A stretch of DNA of 64,000 bases from assembly GCA_002900995.3 (NCBI GenBank), contig CM035305.1, positions 496,001 through 560,000 on the forward strand, written 5' to 3'. This DNA comes from Ganoderma boninense (taxonomy: Eukaryota > Basidiomycota > Agaricomycetes > Polyporales > Polyporaceae). The position numbers were made by a program, and so were the translations under genes. Of the stretch, positions 23,948-36,174 are shown one piece after another; the stretch's first letter is position 1; each line of letters opens with the position of its first letter. The notes under the pieces were generated by a model. That model saw only the letters and a program-made list of their open reading frames with translations, searched no databases and had not been told where the DNA came from.

Positions 23948-26745
23948 ATGGCTTCCCCCGTCTCCTTCGCAGGCGGTCCTGACTCCCAGAGACAGCTCGC
24001 AGAAACCATGGGCGCGGCCCTCTTAGGAAGCTTGATTGGTTTATTGTAAGTCACACCTCCACCCACTCTCTCTCGCGCGCACTCGAGCTCAAATATCACA
24101 ACCTCGTGCTAGCCTGTCCGGCGCAGTGGCAATGCAAGTCATCCTGTATTATCAGTTGTATCCGAGGGACGTTCTACGGCTGAAACTCATGGTACGTTTC
24201 AGTCCGCTTGCATGACGCGGCCCATGTCGTCTATCTACGCCCGGGTGCTAACCTGATTTCTTCTTAGGTCCTTCTCATCTGGTCAGCTCGGCGCCCTTCA
24301 AGTTGCCTGAGTTCCGCTCATTCTGTGACATAGGATGGTCGACGCCCTACACTCAGTCATGATCATAATTGCCAACTGGAAGTACCTCATCCAGAGCTTT
24401 GGAGACTGGGACGTCGTAGACGACATCACATGGTAAGCGATGTTCTTTTCCGCGGTCCGTGCAGAAAATGACCTCCGTCTGCCATAGGCCTACAGCGGTA
24501 CGTGTTTACGCGCATTTCTGTTCAGCAGCGGAGTATTCGCTGAATGACCACGCCGCTAGGTATCGATTGCATTCACAGTAAGTGGAATGTGCTTTCGCTC
24601 GAGATCGCACTCAACTGATCGGTCGCAGGCGATTATAACATTTTTCGTGCACTGGTGAGCCCGTTCACACAGAGTTAAGTCCCTGCTCCTCCCATCCTAA
24701 GTCCCTCCTACAGCTTCTTCATCCACCGAATATTCAACCGTGAGTTTTGACCACCCTCTCCCATCCTCTCTGCCCCCCGACCAATGCACATCCAGTGAGC
24801 CGCAAGAACTACTATATCACGATCCCGCTGGTGCGTTTCCCCTCGTATCAACTCCGCCCAAACAAGTATCAACGCGGGCTCTTCTTTTCCCCCCTAGCTC
24901 TTGCTGGCGCTCATGCGTCTGAGTGAGTCCCCTTCCGAAGAAGCTCCTCCTCGCGCCTCCCGCTGACAGCCCCCGCGCTCGGTCCCGCACAGTCGCCGCG
25001 TGTAGTGAGTTTCCGCTTGCCCCCTTCCCCGCCCCCTGCTCACAACGCTCACGAACTTCCGTGCCACAGTTACGACCTCGAAGATGTACGTCGCTCCTGC
25101 CAATGCTCGTCGTCCCGACTTTGCGCTGACCGCGCCGCGCGCACATCTGTGCCCACAGGATCCACATGAAGACCTATTCGAGCTTCGTGCATGGGTATGG
25201 CGTGAGTGCATTCACGGTTCACGTTTCACGGTGCGGGGCGCAATCGGACGGTACCGTCGGCTGACGAACAACGCCTCTCGTCCTCTTCGCATCGCGTCCT
25301 GCTTCGTGCTTCGTGCGCTGGGCGCTGTGATCTTCCCCCTCCCCTTCCATGCCTCCGGCGCAGAAGTACGTGTTCACGATCGGCCTGACGTCCGCCGCGT
25401 CGCTCGACGTGTTCATCACCATGGCGCTCTGCTACTATCTGCGTCGGGGCCGGTCGCCGTTCGGAAGGTGCGTCGTCTCTCTTGCTGCGGACCAGTGTGC
25501 ATGCTGACCGTGCGGGCGGTCCGCCGCGCAGTATGGGCCGGATCATCGACGCGATCACGCTCTACACGGTGGAGAACGGGATGCTGACATGGTGAGTGCG
25601 ACGTCGCGTGTGCTGTGTGCAACTTCCCGCGCGCTCTATTCGTATTCGTGTTCGCCCGTTAATAACATGTCCTGCTGCAGCATCACGACCATCGCGTCTC
25701 TTATCTGCGTGAGTGTCAATGTTAATGCCCGGAGTGTACCGAGCGGTGGGAGAAGCACAGCACAGCACTAACGCCGCGCGATGCTCGATAGTGGCTCACG
25801 ATGCCGACGAACCTCATCTTCCTCGGGCTGCACTTCGCTATCAGCAAACGTGCGTGCCCTCTTTCCCTCGGCTTCCCCCCTCTCTTTCCCTCAGCTTCAC
25901 CCCTCCCCTTCCTCTCCCATCTCTCCCGCCTGCCGGGCTTCTTCTTGGCTTCGCGTTCAGCGCTGACACAAGCTTTGCGCACCCGCATCTCCCCGCGTCC
26001 CCCAATCTTGCTGATTGCAGTATACGCTAACTCGTTCCTGGCGACGTGAGTGGCATTCCCCCCTCCCCCGAGCCCCCTCAAACCGTATCACGCCTTGTCA
26101 TTGTACTCACGACCACGAACTAAAACGACAGGCTCAACGCGCGCAAGTCCCTCATCAACAAGTCGTCCGGCTCGTCGGGCGACCACCCGCTGCCTGTGCT
26201 GTTCCCCAGCAGCTTCCAGCGCCGCGCGCGCGACGGGGACCATGGGCACGGGCCCGTGGCCGGTGAGTCGCCTTCTGTGGTTTTAGCTTCATCTCTCCTC
26301 TGCGGCTTCTTGTTCTTCTGTCTTCGCTCCTACCCTTTCCATTCTGATACCCACACCACCCCTTCAACTTCCTTTTTGCGGAGAGCGGTTGGGCGTTCTG
26401 CTTCCCCGTCTGGAGCCCACATTTCCGCCTGCCGTTCTTTTTCGTGTCCCCCCCCCTTTCCCCCCGGTCGCCCTTCTCCCGTCACCCGCCCCCGACTCTC
26501 ATGAGAGCTGACTGTCGTCCTCGCCCCAGCAGCAACCCAGCCAGACAGACACGCGCCTGCAGGTGACGGTCGAGAAGACGATCCACCACGACATGAGCGA
26601 CGAGCTCTCGTCGGGGCGCGAACACGGGGTCCGGCTCTCGCGCACCGAGCCCGCGGCGACGCCCGACTCCCTCGACGACCTCTCCAAAACGCCCCCGGCG
26701 GAGTACCTGAACCTCCCTGGCGCCACGATCGGGCGTGCGGCGTGA
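23948..26745 (+). CDS. DUF6534 family seven-helix membrane protein, 20 exons
   Basis: About 367 residues assembled from 20 exons. First exon 23948-24045, last 26549-26745; exons 3, 5, 6, 11 and 12 are only 14, 10, 18, 12 and 16 nt. The family order is clear: 'GAALLGSLIGLLFLSGAVAM', 'YYQLYPRD', 'LLIWMVDALHSVMII', 'DDITWPTAVSIAFTAIITFF', 'CFFIHRIF', 'GLTSAASLDVFITMALCYY', 'IDAITLYTVENGMLTC', 'WLTMPTNLIFLGLHFAISK' and 'YANSFLATLNARKSL', then a hydrophilic Ser/Pro-rich tail. This matches the large Agaricomycete DUF6534 family (PF20152), whose function is unknown; seven hydrophobic helices suggest a sensor or receptor-like role, but that is inference. The acceptor of the last exon (26547-26548) is chosen to keep frame. 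A distant relative lies at 45.3-48 kb. Confidence 0.88.
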
Positions 26746-27893
26746 GCCCCCGAGACGCGGACATTGGGGACGGGGGAATGTATTTATGCAGTGCATCGCT
26801 TGTGGCTCGTGAGTACGGACGCGGCACTGCGCGGTGTCCGGCTGGAACGCTGTATGCATCATGCTGTATGTGTGTTGTCGGTGCGCGGCGAACCCAACGC
26901 CGCTGCGTGCACGATCATTACTACCTTCCATTAGCATTAGACTGGTTGTACCTGCAAATCCGCTGCCTACTACTCCCCACCGTCCCTCGTGTATTCCAAG
27001 ACTCAAGTGCTGTCTTAACTGTAATCGTAGAGTCTCGAGGCTGTGCCAGTGCCGTTCGACGGAACAGTCTACCGCGCAGTCGCTACCTTATTGATATTGT
27101 ATTTAATGCTCCCCGGTGCCGCGACGTTAATATTATGATACCGCTGTACTGTAAGCAGCATCCGCCGGCTGGCTTCTGGAGGAGATGGATGCCACTTCGT
27201 TGCCCGCGAGAGCTCGGAGCTAGTAACCCTGGGACAAATCCAAGACCTCAGGTCTTTCGATCGGACATTTCGGTGGCAAAGGAGGTTGTCGTGTTAGTAT
27301 GTAACATTTCTTCCCCACTGGGCTGGCCCCATAGGCTGGAGCTTCCGGGAGTGAATTAGATATGGTTAGATGTGGTTATTTCATCCGATAAACTTGAAGT
27401 TCTTGGCAAAAGTTGAAGGCGGTAAAATGCCAGTCCGAGGATATTATGCCACCAACCTTGAGGTGTCTCCGGTCGTTTCTCAGAAATCAGTGGGCCAAGG
27501 ATAGCTTATTATCTGGGTATGCATGACACCACATTCGTAAACGCAAGCCACTTGTGTCCGCCACTGAGGCCGGGCCGCCGGGCCCTGCCGCAGGTTAAAG
27601 TATGCCGTCGCGGCCACATCGGCCCGTTATGGCCTTACGCATTGCCGGTCGACCCGACCACGTCGGAGTCGCGGACCACGTCGGCAACCCATGTCCAGGC
27701 CCACCAGGTGATCTCAAGTGCATTGCACCTTGCCGGCTGCGCCCATCGTCGCCGCCAGGCTCCAGCGATCACCGCCACAGCCCACCTCACATTCCCTATT
27801 CCCGCTTTCGAACGCAAAGTACACACTTGAACGCTCTCCCTGGATTTCTGGACTCCAAACGTTGCACCCGACGCATCTTCTGCATCTCCCGCG
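26746..27893. other. Intergenic stretch between DUF6534 and ATG101
   Basis: No intact gene. About 27,380-27,430 resembles the relic repeat at 13.5 kb. The end is the ATG101 promoter and leader. Confidence 0.4.
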
Positions 27894-29823
27894 ATGAACG
27901 ACGGGCACCCTACGATCACAATCGACCTGGTGAGCGTCCCCCGTTCCCCCTGGACAGAAGAAGGCGGGGCGAGGAGACGAGAGGAGAGCTGACGCAGGGG
28001 GGCAGGAAGGTCCTTGACCGGCTGCAGACCAAGGAGGTCCTGCGCGCCATCCTGCACTCGATCCTGTTCCACAGGCTGTTCGGGACGGTCCGCCCGCGGA
28101 CGTTCGAGGTGCTCGATGTGACGATGGTGAGCATTCCCTCACTCTTGAGCTATGGCCATGTCTTTGTGTCTATCGCGGGTATATGCGCGGATTTTGAGGC
28201 GCGCTCGTCCATATATGCGCTGGCAGAGGCGAACCTGGAGAGATGCTGATATCAGCCCATGAAGGTTGCGTCAGGCTGACGCATCAATGCGGCGGCACGG
28301 GCGCGGGATTCGGCTTTCATGTCAGACAAGGATGCGTGCTGAAAGGTGGTCGTGTGCACAGCCCGGCGTGGACGACCAGGAGATCTCGCGGCTCGTGGAG
28401 GAAAGGGTGGATGCGTTTTGGAAGGGCGTCGAGGGCGATGCAAACAAACGTGGACAGGTGCGTCTGATCCCTGTCTGTATGCTGGTATCGTTCTGTCTAA
28501 TGGCCTGATTTTCTGTGTGCGCCCGCCGCCGCCGGCCATTCGCCGTGACGGTCCCCCTTCGATCTCCCTGCGCCCTGCTTCAAATTGGGTTTGGCTTCTG
28601 TCTTTGTTGCGGTCGGAACGACAGATATTGGTGACATTCTCGGAGAAGAGGCAAAGGAGGAATTGGTTCCTCATCGGAGAGGTATGTCCATCAGTTGTCT
28701 TCACCCTCGAACCCTTGTCCGATGCGGCTCGTCTAAGCATCACCGCGGGCAAAGCGAGATGGTTCACGAAGTGAAATGCCAGGGGTACTTTGGGCCACTG
28801 AACTTGCCTTCTGCATACCCCTCGCCCATTTGTTTGTCTCTTTGTCCTGGGGAGATGGTATGGGCAGGTTAGGTGGCCCAAGCACTTCGGAAAGATACCC
28901 CCAGTTGGAGGATCAGACATTCCCTGCCTTGCATACCACTGCCTACCGAGCCTTCCTTCCCATTTTACAGCTGTGTCGGCAAAAGTTGTCGTCTCCGAAA
29001 GAAGTCGTTCAGCATCGGCCACCTGGCCAATGCTGATGCCTATTCACGAAGCTCGGCGCGACCCATGCCGAGCGCAGCTGGCAACATAGGCCGAGTGGGT
29101 CTCGTTGCGCAATGCACGCGAGTGGATGACATTCATCGTTATATCTGTACAACAACCAACATGGTGCGCGAGACGACAACTTCATGGTGGAAGCACAGAG
29201 GGGATTCGCGATCATACAACTCCCGCGCGGGTCTGTAATCTTGTGTCGCACCCGGTATGTCGCGCGAGGGAGGGCTTCATCCATGCGAGGCTGCGACCTG
29301 AGGAAGCCAGGCCATGAGCATCTTCGGGTCTTCTCAGCGTCGGTTCCCTAGCTAGCTAGAATGATTTTCTCGAAGACGACTATCATTTTGCAAACAGCTG
29401 TATGTTCGTCCGTGTCCGGAGGCTTGACTACGGCTTAACATGATTGAACCATGGCTAACTCCTTGTCCTTGTTCCAGGAAGAGGTTCCTTGGGAGCAATG
29501 GTGACTCCCCTTCCGTTGCACCTGCCACAGTCGCTGATGTCGGTTTAGGATAATCAACGCCGAGATCCGCCAACCATCGGAACGAGGTCAGTCGTAACGC
29601 TCGTGCGTCGTGCCGGTCATGTCATTCATTAAACAACATGACAGAGCGACAGAAATTCAACTCGGATCTCGCTTCGACCTTAACCAAGAGCCTGCAGACG
29701 ATGCTGATGCACGCATCGTCTGAGCGGGGCCGTTCTGCCGTCCCTCTCATCACCAACGCGCAGAGCATCTCTCCGTTCCCTATCAAAATCACTGTCAAGG
29801 TGGGCGGGGTCGAAGTTGCATGA
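27894..29823 (+). CDS. ATG101: Autophagy-related protein 101
   Basis: Seven exons (27894-27929, 28010-28126, 28362-28457, 28625-28681, 29478-29500, 29549-29586, 29645-29823) give about 181 residues. Diagnostic segments in order: 'ITIDLVLDRLQTKEVLRAI', 'LFHRLFGTVRPRTFEVLDV', 'VDAFWKGVE', 'RNWFLIGEEEVPWEQWII', 'SLQTMLMHASSERGRSAVPL' and 'ISPFPIKITVKVGG'. ATG101 is the HORMA-fold partner of Atg13 in the Atg1/ULK1 initiation complex, present in basidiomycetes and animals but absent from budding yeast. 'VPWEQW' matches the conserved region before the WF-finger part of the family. The exon-2 acceptor at 28009/28010 is preferred; the one at 27997/27998 would add four residues. Intron 4 (28682-29477, 796 bp) is far longer than the others. 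Confidence 0.93.
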
Positions 29824-30651
29824 CGGCCACAGCCGTCTGGGCCAGGGACGAGGCGATGCGCGGAGATGGATCTGTGTTGTAAGGAGGGGAAAGCCTGTTT
29901 CTATAGAAGTAGGTGCGTTCATACCCGGGAAACGTGCTTCGCAATATTCGTCCGGCTTACATTTTGAGTTCGGGGAGGCAGGCTCCAAGGCTCGATCGTT
30001 GGCTCTTGGTCTGTATTATTAGGAAGTGCCATTGTCCAAGGCTATATCGGCTACTGCTTTACTGACCGAAGACGTTCTTCTCGTGGGGCCAAGCCCCCTT
30101 GCTGCCTCGTTGCTGCGGGTGGATTGCCCCTCTGATGCTGCGACCGTGACGCGAGTGTGTGGGACAACGACGAGTGCTCGGATGACGCCAGCGCTCGGGT
30201 CATCACGGGCGCTCCGCAGGCCAATGGGTTTGTATGACCGACGAACGTGCAAGGGGCGGGCGGCCGTGTCTCTCCTCGTTCGCAGGCTCACCGACATGTG
30301 TCGCTGCAACGGGGCATTGCTCCCTGGGCCGTGCAGGCTTCCCCTCGCTCTCAAGCCGGTGTTCGTGCCTTTCTTCAAGGACCGCCAGACCCTGCGGCAC
30401 CGACGTCGCTATCCTGTCTCCTCCCGCTGCCCAGTCGGGCTCACAGACGTACTTATAGCTAGCTGGAAGCACCTTGCCCATCTCCGCCTCTCTCCTTCTC
30501 CCCACACTCCGCGCCCAGGTCCTCGAGGCTCCGCTTGTCTGATATCAGACTGCCGCCATCGCGCTAGTGCGTCCAGCATCCGGCCCGCACCAGCTCGATT
30601 CCAATCAAGAGCCCCACCGCCCACCCCACCCACAAAGCACTTATTGCATCC
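29824..30651. other. Intergenic stretch
   Basis: No gene recognised. Presumably the ATG101 3' region and the promoter of the coiled-coil gene. Confidence 0.4.
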
Positions 30652-32959
30652 ATGCCGCGGCGTAAAGAGGCCTCCCTGCCCCCTTCTCTCGTCCTCCCCA
30701 GCTCCGCCTCGACGTTCTCCGCCGTATCTCTCTCCCCGTCGACGTCGACATCCACATCGCCCGCGTCCGCGTCGTCGTCGCGCGGCACGCGCGAGAGCAT
30801 CCAGAGCACCGTCGACTCGGGGTACGCGTCGAGCCCGCCGCGCTATCAGCCCCAGCCCCCGCTCCAGCCCAGCAGCTACCTGCCGCCGCACCCGGACTAC
30901 ATGCTCTCGCGCACGTATGAGAACTGGCGGATCGCGGACGCGGCGACGCTCCGCCTGTCCGGGGACATCCGTGCGCTCGAGGACTGCAAGGACCAGCTGC
31001 GCAAGGCGAAGAAGAGGCAGGGTGCGGAGAGGTGCGTTTCCTCCACTCCTCTTCTTTGCGTTGGTGTTGTGTTGGTGTTGTTTGTGTCTGTGGTGGTGTT
31101 GGTGTTGGTGTTGGTGGTCGTCGTGATGCTGCGAATGGCTCGCCGGTCCGTTCGCGTTCTCACTTGCGTTCCGTGGGACGGACAGGCCGAAGACGAGCCG
31201 GAAGCCGTCGTTGTTGCAGCTCAGGTTTCGGAGGAAGACCCTTGACACGCCCACGCCTGAGCCGATCTCCCCGCCGCCCTCGTCCGCGTTCCAGGTGGAT
31301 GACGACCTTCCCAGCGTCGAGCAGCTCGAGAAGCAGCTCGAGACCCTCAACAATCGCGTGAGTACCCTTTAAGTTTTAGCCATCGATACCCATCTCCCAT
31401 CTCTCCCCTCCCCATGCTCGATCGTCAAGCCCTTTCCTTTCCGGAAACGCCACTCCGCACAGATCTCCCCGTCTTCTCCCTGCTTCTTGCCCTGCTTCTT
31501 CCCCCCGCTCCCCTTCCCGGAGGCTTTTCCGGGCATTTCTGACAGTCATGCATGTTCCCCTCGTGTTGTGTGCTGCAGATCGCGGCGACGGAATCTGCGT
31601 CTGAACGACTAGACGCGTGTTTCGAGGAGTTGCGGAAAGTGCTGGACGACGGACGGCCGGTGTCATGGCAGAGCTTTGCGTAAGTCGTTCTTAAAAATAT
31701 CACAGTTTTAGCCCCCAACTTCGCCCGACTCACTCAACCACTCATTCGCGTTGCCATTCTACGTGTACGGTATACGTATGCAGGAGCAGCTCGAGCGACG
31801 ACCACCACCCCCAGAACTACGCGGACGAGTACACGCGCGCGCGCAAGGCGGTCGCGGCGCGCGATCAGGCGTATCTCGATGTGAGTACTGCTGCTCCTCT
31901 AATGTTGATATAATATATATCCGCCGTCGCTGGCATCTTCTGGGAGAGTGAGCTCATCGCTGTCGTATGTCTTTGTAGAGCAAGGGGACGACGCAGGCGA
32001 TGGAATACGCGCGCACGGCGATCCAGTCGGCGCACCACCACTACCGGCAGGCGATGGACCTCGTCGACGCGGTGTGCAGTCCGAAGAAGAACAGGTGGGA
32101 GGCGATCCTGGGCGACGAGCAGAGCAGGCAGGAGACGTATCGCGGTGAGTGCTAGTCTCAGTCTCGCGCATCTGGATCGACAGCGTCGCGTCCACCCATC
32201 TTCAAGGTCCCATCCACGCCGATTCGTACCTTTCCCGTCCCTATTCTCCCACTTGGCCCCATGCTTGCTTCCCCGTTGTGGCGCTCTGTGCTGCCGATTG
32301 CTGACGGGGGTCCATACACAGAGGCGGCCGAGTGGGCGCAGAAGGCACAGATCTGCTTCAACGAGTGCGTGCAGTCGCTCACGCCGCACTGGGCGCTCCT
32401 CAAGCGCGACGAGCTGCAGGACTGCGAGGACCTCAAGCAGACGGGGCTGTTGCAGGCGGTGCAGCTGTACAAGCTGATGTACGGAGGGAAAGTCCTGCAG
32501 ATGGGCATCACACGTGCGTACCCACCTTCCGTTCGTCCGTTCACATCCTATCCCCCCCCCTCCCAACACATTCCACGTTCCACTGTCGTTGTGGATGTGG
32601 GGTGCGTGGGTGCTTCTGTATCATCATTTCCAGCGTGACTGACCTGTTATCACCCCTCTCCCCCTTGCGCCCATGCGTATCACATCCGCTGCCACCCCGA
32701 ACTACCCAACCGCCCGCATGTAGAGCAAGTGCAAGTGATGATCCAGAAGCAGGACGCGATCTTCGCGCGCCTGACCAACTTCGCGGTCTGGGTGCAGAAC
32801 TGCACGCAGGAGTGCGCGATGGTCGAGCTCGAGGCGCGTGAGGCGCGCGACGCCGCGCGCAGGCACATCGTCCAGCTCTGGGTCCGCGCCGACGAGGAGA
32901 CGGAGAGCTTCAGCCTCGTCGCGCCCGGCATGAGCGTGCACGTCGGGAGGGGTTATTGA
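30652..32959 (+). CDS. Predicted coiled-coil protein of unknown function
   Basis: Seven exons (30652-31031, 31186-31357, 31579-31679, 31784-31880, 31979-32144, 32322-32513, 32724-32959) join in frame to 447 residues. I do not recognise the family. The first 75 or so residues are Ser/Thr/Pro-rich. Helical, charged sequence follows: 'DIRALEDCKDQLRKAKKR', 'VEQLEKQLETLNNR', 'RLDACFEELRKVLDDG', 'YTRARKAVAARDQAYLD', 'LKRDELQDCEDLKQ' and 'VELEAREARDAARRHIVQLW'. Much of the protein should be alpha-helical, partly coiled coil. All introns are short with standard ends and phases agree, so the gene looks intact and under selection. No signal peptide or membrane segment. Intron 1 has a G/T-rich low-complexity tract. 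Confidence 0.75.
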
Positions 32960-33969
32960 CCCCCTCCTCCCCGCCCCAATCGGTTCTCGTGGTTGCGAAC
33001 CAATTCCTTTTCCTTTTCCCTTTCCTTTCCCTTTCGCTTCATTCGTCGGAGGCTCTGCCGTGGTTCGGACTGGGTGTGCTTCCGGGGCGCTATCGCTCCC
33101 GTTTCGCTCATCACGTTCTGGACATGCATCCTGCTACTGCTACTTTCTGCGTAATTTATTGCCTCAGCTCTCTTCTTGTGTATACCGCTGTCCGTTACGT
33201 TACCATCTACGTCCGCTAGGCTTCCTTCTCCCCATCATGTGTCCCCCGTATCCACCCGGTGAGCGCTGCTGCCCGCTCCTGTACTGACCTTCATATCGCA
33301 TCGTTACTTACCTGAGGTGTATTATTCGCACTCGCATTCCCATCCATGTACGTCACGTCATGTCCATATCCCGCACGTTAGACAATTCCTATGAGGTTCA
33401 GACCTTCCAACTCGGATATCTTGTGCTTCGTGTCACTCAGAATGCGCCCAATGCTCCTCTTCCGTGCTCCGCTTCCCTCGCAGGGGCTTGTGTTCTCACT
33501 GGGTCTGGACGGTATGTTCAAGCTGTGGACGAGGAGGCCATGTAATTCACTAGCGTGGACACTTCTGACGTCGCTGCCTCCCAGGTTCCGCGATCAACGA
33601 TCCATATGCTGACTCAGTAAACCGCACGTTCAGACATTCAGGATGGTTCGTTGTGGTCCACGAAACGCACATGCCGGCGAGAACGTGCATGAAATAGGCA
33701 ATCTGCGGAGACAGCGCTAGCACGGCGTAGACTCCTCGTCCGTCGAAGTAGGACATAGTGCGCCGTGAGTACTTACTCAACTTTCTTCCAAGTGCCGTAC
33801 CGTGCTTGCCACCGTACATCGGCAACCAGACCTCTTCACATCTGGGCCCTACTAAGCTAGAAGGCCCAGAGGGATGTCAACGTACAAACTCTCTTCTGAG
33901 CCGACAAAGAACATCAATAGCATAACCATAACCAGGACTAAACTGTGACAGGACTTCAAGTCGTCCGCC
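32960..33969. other. Intergenic between convergent genes
   Basis: 3' flanks of the coiled-coil gene (plus) and the family-B F-box gene (minus). A pyrimidine-rich tract follows the stop at 32,959. No gene seen. Confidence 0.45.
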
Positions 33970-35630
33970 CTACACGCCTCTCTCGGCCCTGCGCACGATG
34001 CGTTTTCGCCGCTGATGGCGAGGCTCGTCGTCAGACTCAGATTCAGACAACCAGCCCCAGTCCTCGGGCCCTGACTCAGACTCCTCGCCCCGGTTCGACA
34101 TGTCGCCCTCGGACTCGGCGTCGGGGTCCGGCCCCAGCCACATCCCGTCGTCGAGCCACCAGTCCCCGAGCGGCTGCACGGCCCACGCCGTCTGCACCAT
34201 CCACACGTCGCGCACGCACGCGAAGCGCGTCCCCGGGCCATCCGCCCTCGCCCCATCCTCACCCTGCGTGAGCATCGACGGGTGGCAGATCACAGGCAGG
34301 TCGCGCGGGAGCGGCGTGGCCGCGAGCAGGCCCCGCGCGCTCTCGAGCGCGGGGGCGGCGCGTGCGCGCATGCGCGCGAGGAGGGCCGCTGCGTCGGTAG
34401 GCGTCCAGGCTTGTGTGTCTGCGACGCCTCTCAGCCAGACGTCCAGATGGCGTAGGTTGTGCAGGGGCTCCCCTAAGTCGAAGAGCGCGCATATGCCCTC
34501 CACGGTGTGCACTTGGGGGTAGAATATGAAGTGCTCGAGGACGGGGCACAGTTGGGAGAGCCATGCGAAGCCTGAGCCGGTGCATGGGGTGTCGGAGGAG
34601 ACGTGCAGGTATGTCAGCGTGCGGCCGAGTCGCTCCATGGCGATGGTGGGGAGCTCGTTGGTGGAGACGGTAAGCGAGCGGAGCCGGGGCAGGTCCCACA
34701 TCCAGACGGCACGCGAAGACGGTTTGGGGGCGTGGCCGCAGAAGTCGAGGTAGAGCTCGTCGAGGTATGGCAAAGACGGGAGCTTCTTGGTGGGTGCGCG
34801 ATAATGTGGGAGGGCAAGGGAAGTGAGGCGGGGGGAGACCAGTATGAGGCTGTGGATGGCTATGTGCATCTCCCGTACGTCCGCGTCCGAGTCCAAGTCC
34901 GAGTCGTCCCAGCAGTCGAACGAGGCGAGGTCCAGTTTTCGGAGGGCGGTCGCCGGGGCGTGAGCTTGCAAGGCTGGAAAGACGAGCTTCGGGAGGATCC
35001 AGAACGGGTTGCTCTCTGGGCCGCTCATCCGCTCCCACCAACGGTCATTGTCGAGGTACCCGATGCTGTCATCGCAGCAGGGATGGCGGATGAACGAGAC
35101 CTCCTCGAGGTAGCTGCATCTCTTGAAGACGGCTTGGAGCGGACGGGGCTTGACGTCCCAGTACGGAAACATCACGATGCACTGATACAGAGTGACCTTG
35201 CGCACCAAGGCACCAAAGTTGAACCCAGCCGCATTCATGGCGGACAACGTACGAGCGAGAGCAGGGATCTGCTGGAGACGACGGATGACGATGTGTTTGT
35301 AGAGGCCGCGCGTTGCGGGTTTCCACCAGCTTTTTGACACGAGAGGGAGGGAACGGCGGAAACGCATCTCAGTGGACCACTGACTATTGTGACCTCGCGT
35401 TAGCGACAGATCGTATTGGTGAAGCGAGGTGGCGAATATCTGCTCGCACACTTGGGCGATGATGTCGGCCGGGAGAACGGGGCGACGAGCACGTAATGAG
35501 TTGGCTGTTGTCCTACATTCTCAACTTAGAAAAGTGTGAAGCATGAAACAAACACTATTATTCCAACTTACGTGGGAGGCGGCAGGCTGCGGGGAGGCCG
35601 TGTTCGATTTGAAGTCCTGTTTGAACTCAT
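33970..35630 (-). CDS. F-box-like protein, family B, intact copy
   Basis: Exon 1 35630-35572 and exon 2 35512-33970, separated by a GTAAGT...GTAG intron of 59 bp, give 533 residues. The N-terminus has 'RPVLPADIIAQVCEQIF' (F-box-like). 'VSKSWWKPATRGLYKHIVIR' and 'FGALVRKVTLYQCIVMFP' follow, then leucine-rich sequence: 'SPRLTSLALPHY', 'LPYLDELYLDF', 'LPRLRSLTVSTNELPTIAME', 'LRHLDVWLRGVADTQAW'. The acidic tail 'SDMSNRGEESES'-like region is shared with the fragment at 17.9 kb. This is the only undamaged member of family B in the window; one pseudogene, one fragment and one relic surround it. Function inferred as an SCF adaptor. An AGACGCC/GGGCGTCT pair lies about 200 bp before the ATG. Confidence 0.8.
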
Positions 35631-36174
35631 GCTGTGGCAGAGCGCCAGCCGACGCCTAAGACCGCGCGTTTCGTCGAGATCAAGGTCTCTTTGTATGCTT
35701 AGCTTTGATGCAATAGCAGCCGTGTTCCTTAGAACCTGAGTAGGGAGATAACAGTGGAGGGAGTAGCGGAGGAGTCTGGAGCTACGCTGCACAGAACAAA
35801 CGTGACGACTTGGCGTTGAAATAGACGCCGCGGCGACGTTCACGGGCGTCTCCATTGCCATTCTGAGACAGGGAGATTGGTCTGGGCAGCCGGCAACTCT
35901 TTTGTTGTTCTGTCTGCTGTTCTGCACTTTTATCAGGAAAAGGTCGGGGGTCTAAACTGGTATACATCTCTGGATTTCGGAATGCTTGGTGCATCGTTCA
36001 TATGTACATCGTGTAGTCTCGCCATCATCAGGTTATGTATGCGTTACTAGAGTCGTGAGGCCATCATCGGAAGCAAAGGACTCCGAGTCGGAGAGCGCAC
36101 AGCGCCATGAAATGGACTCGGAAGGAATAAAATAAAGTTGAAGTTCGTGCGTCTCGTTAATCGTACCCACCGAC
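35631..36174. other. Promoter region of the family-B F-box gene and MFS 3' flank
   Basis: No gene. Contains AGACGCC at 35,823-35,829 and GGGCGTCT at 35,844-35,851. Related sequence, with AATAgACGC and CGGGCGTCT in the same order, lies upstream of the family-B pseudogene at 41,725-41,760. Confidence 0.5.
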
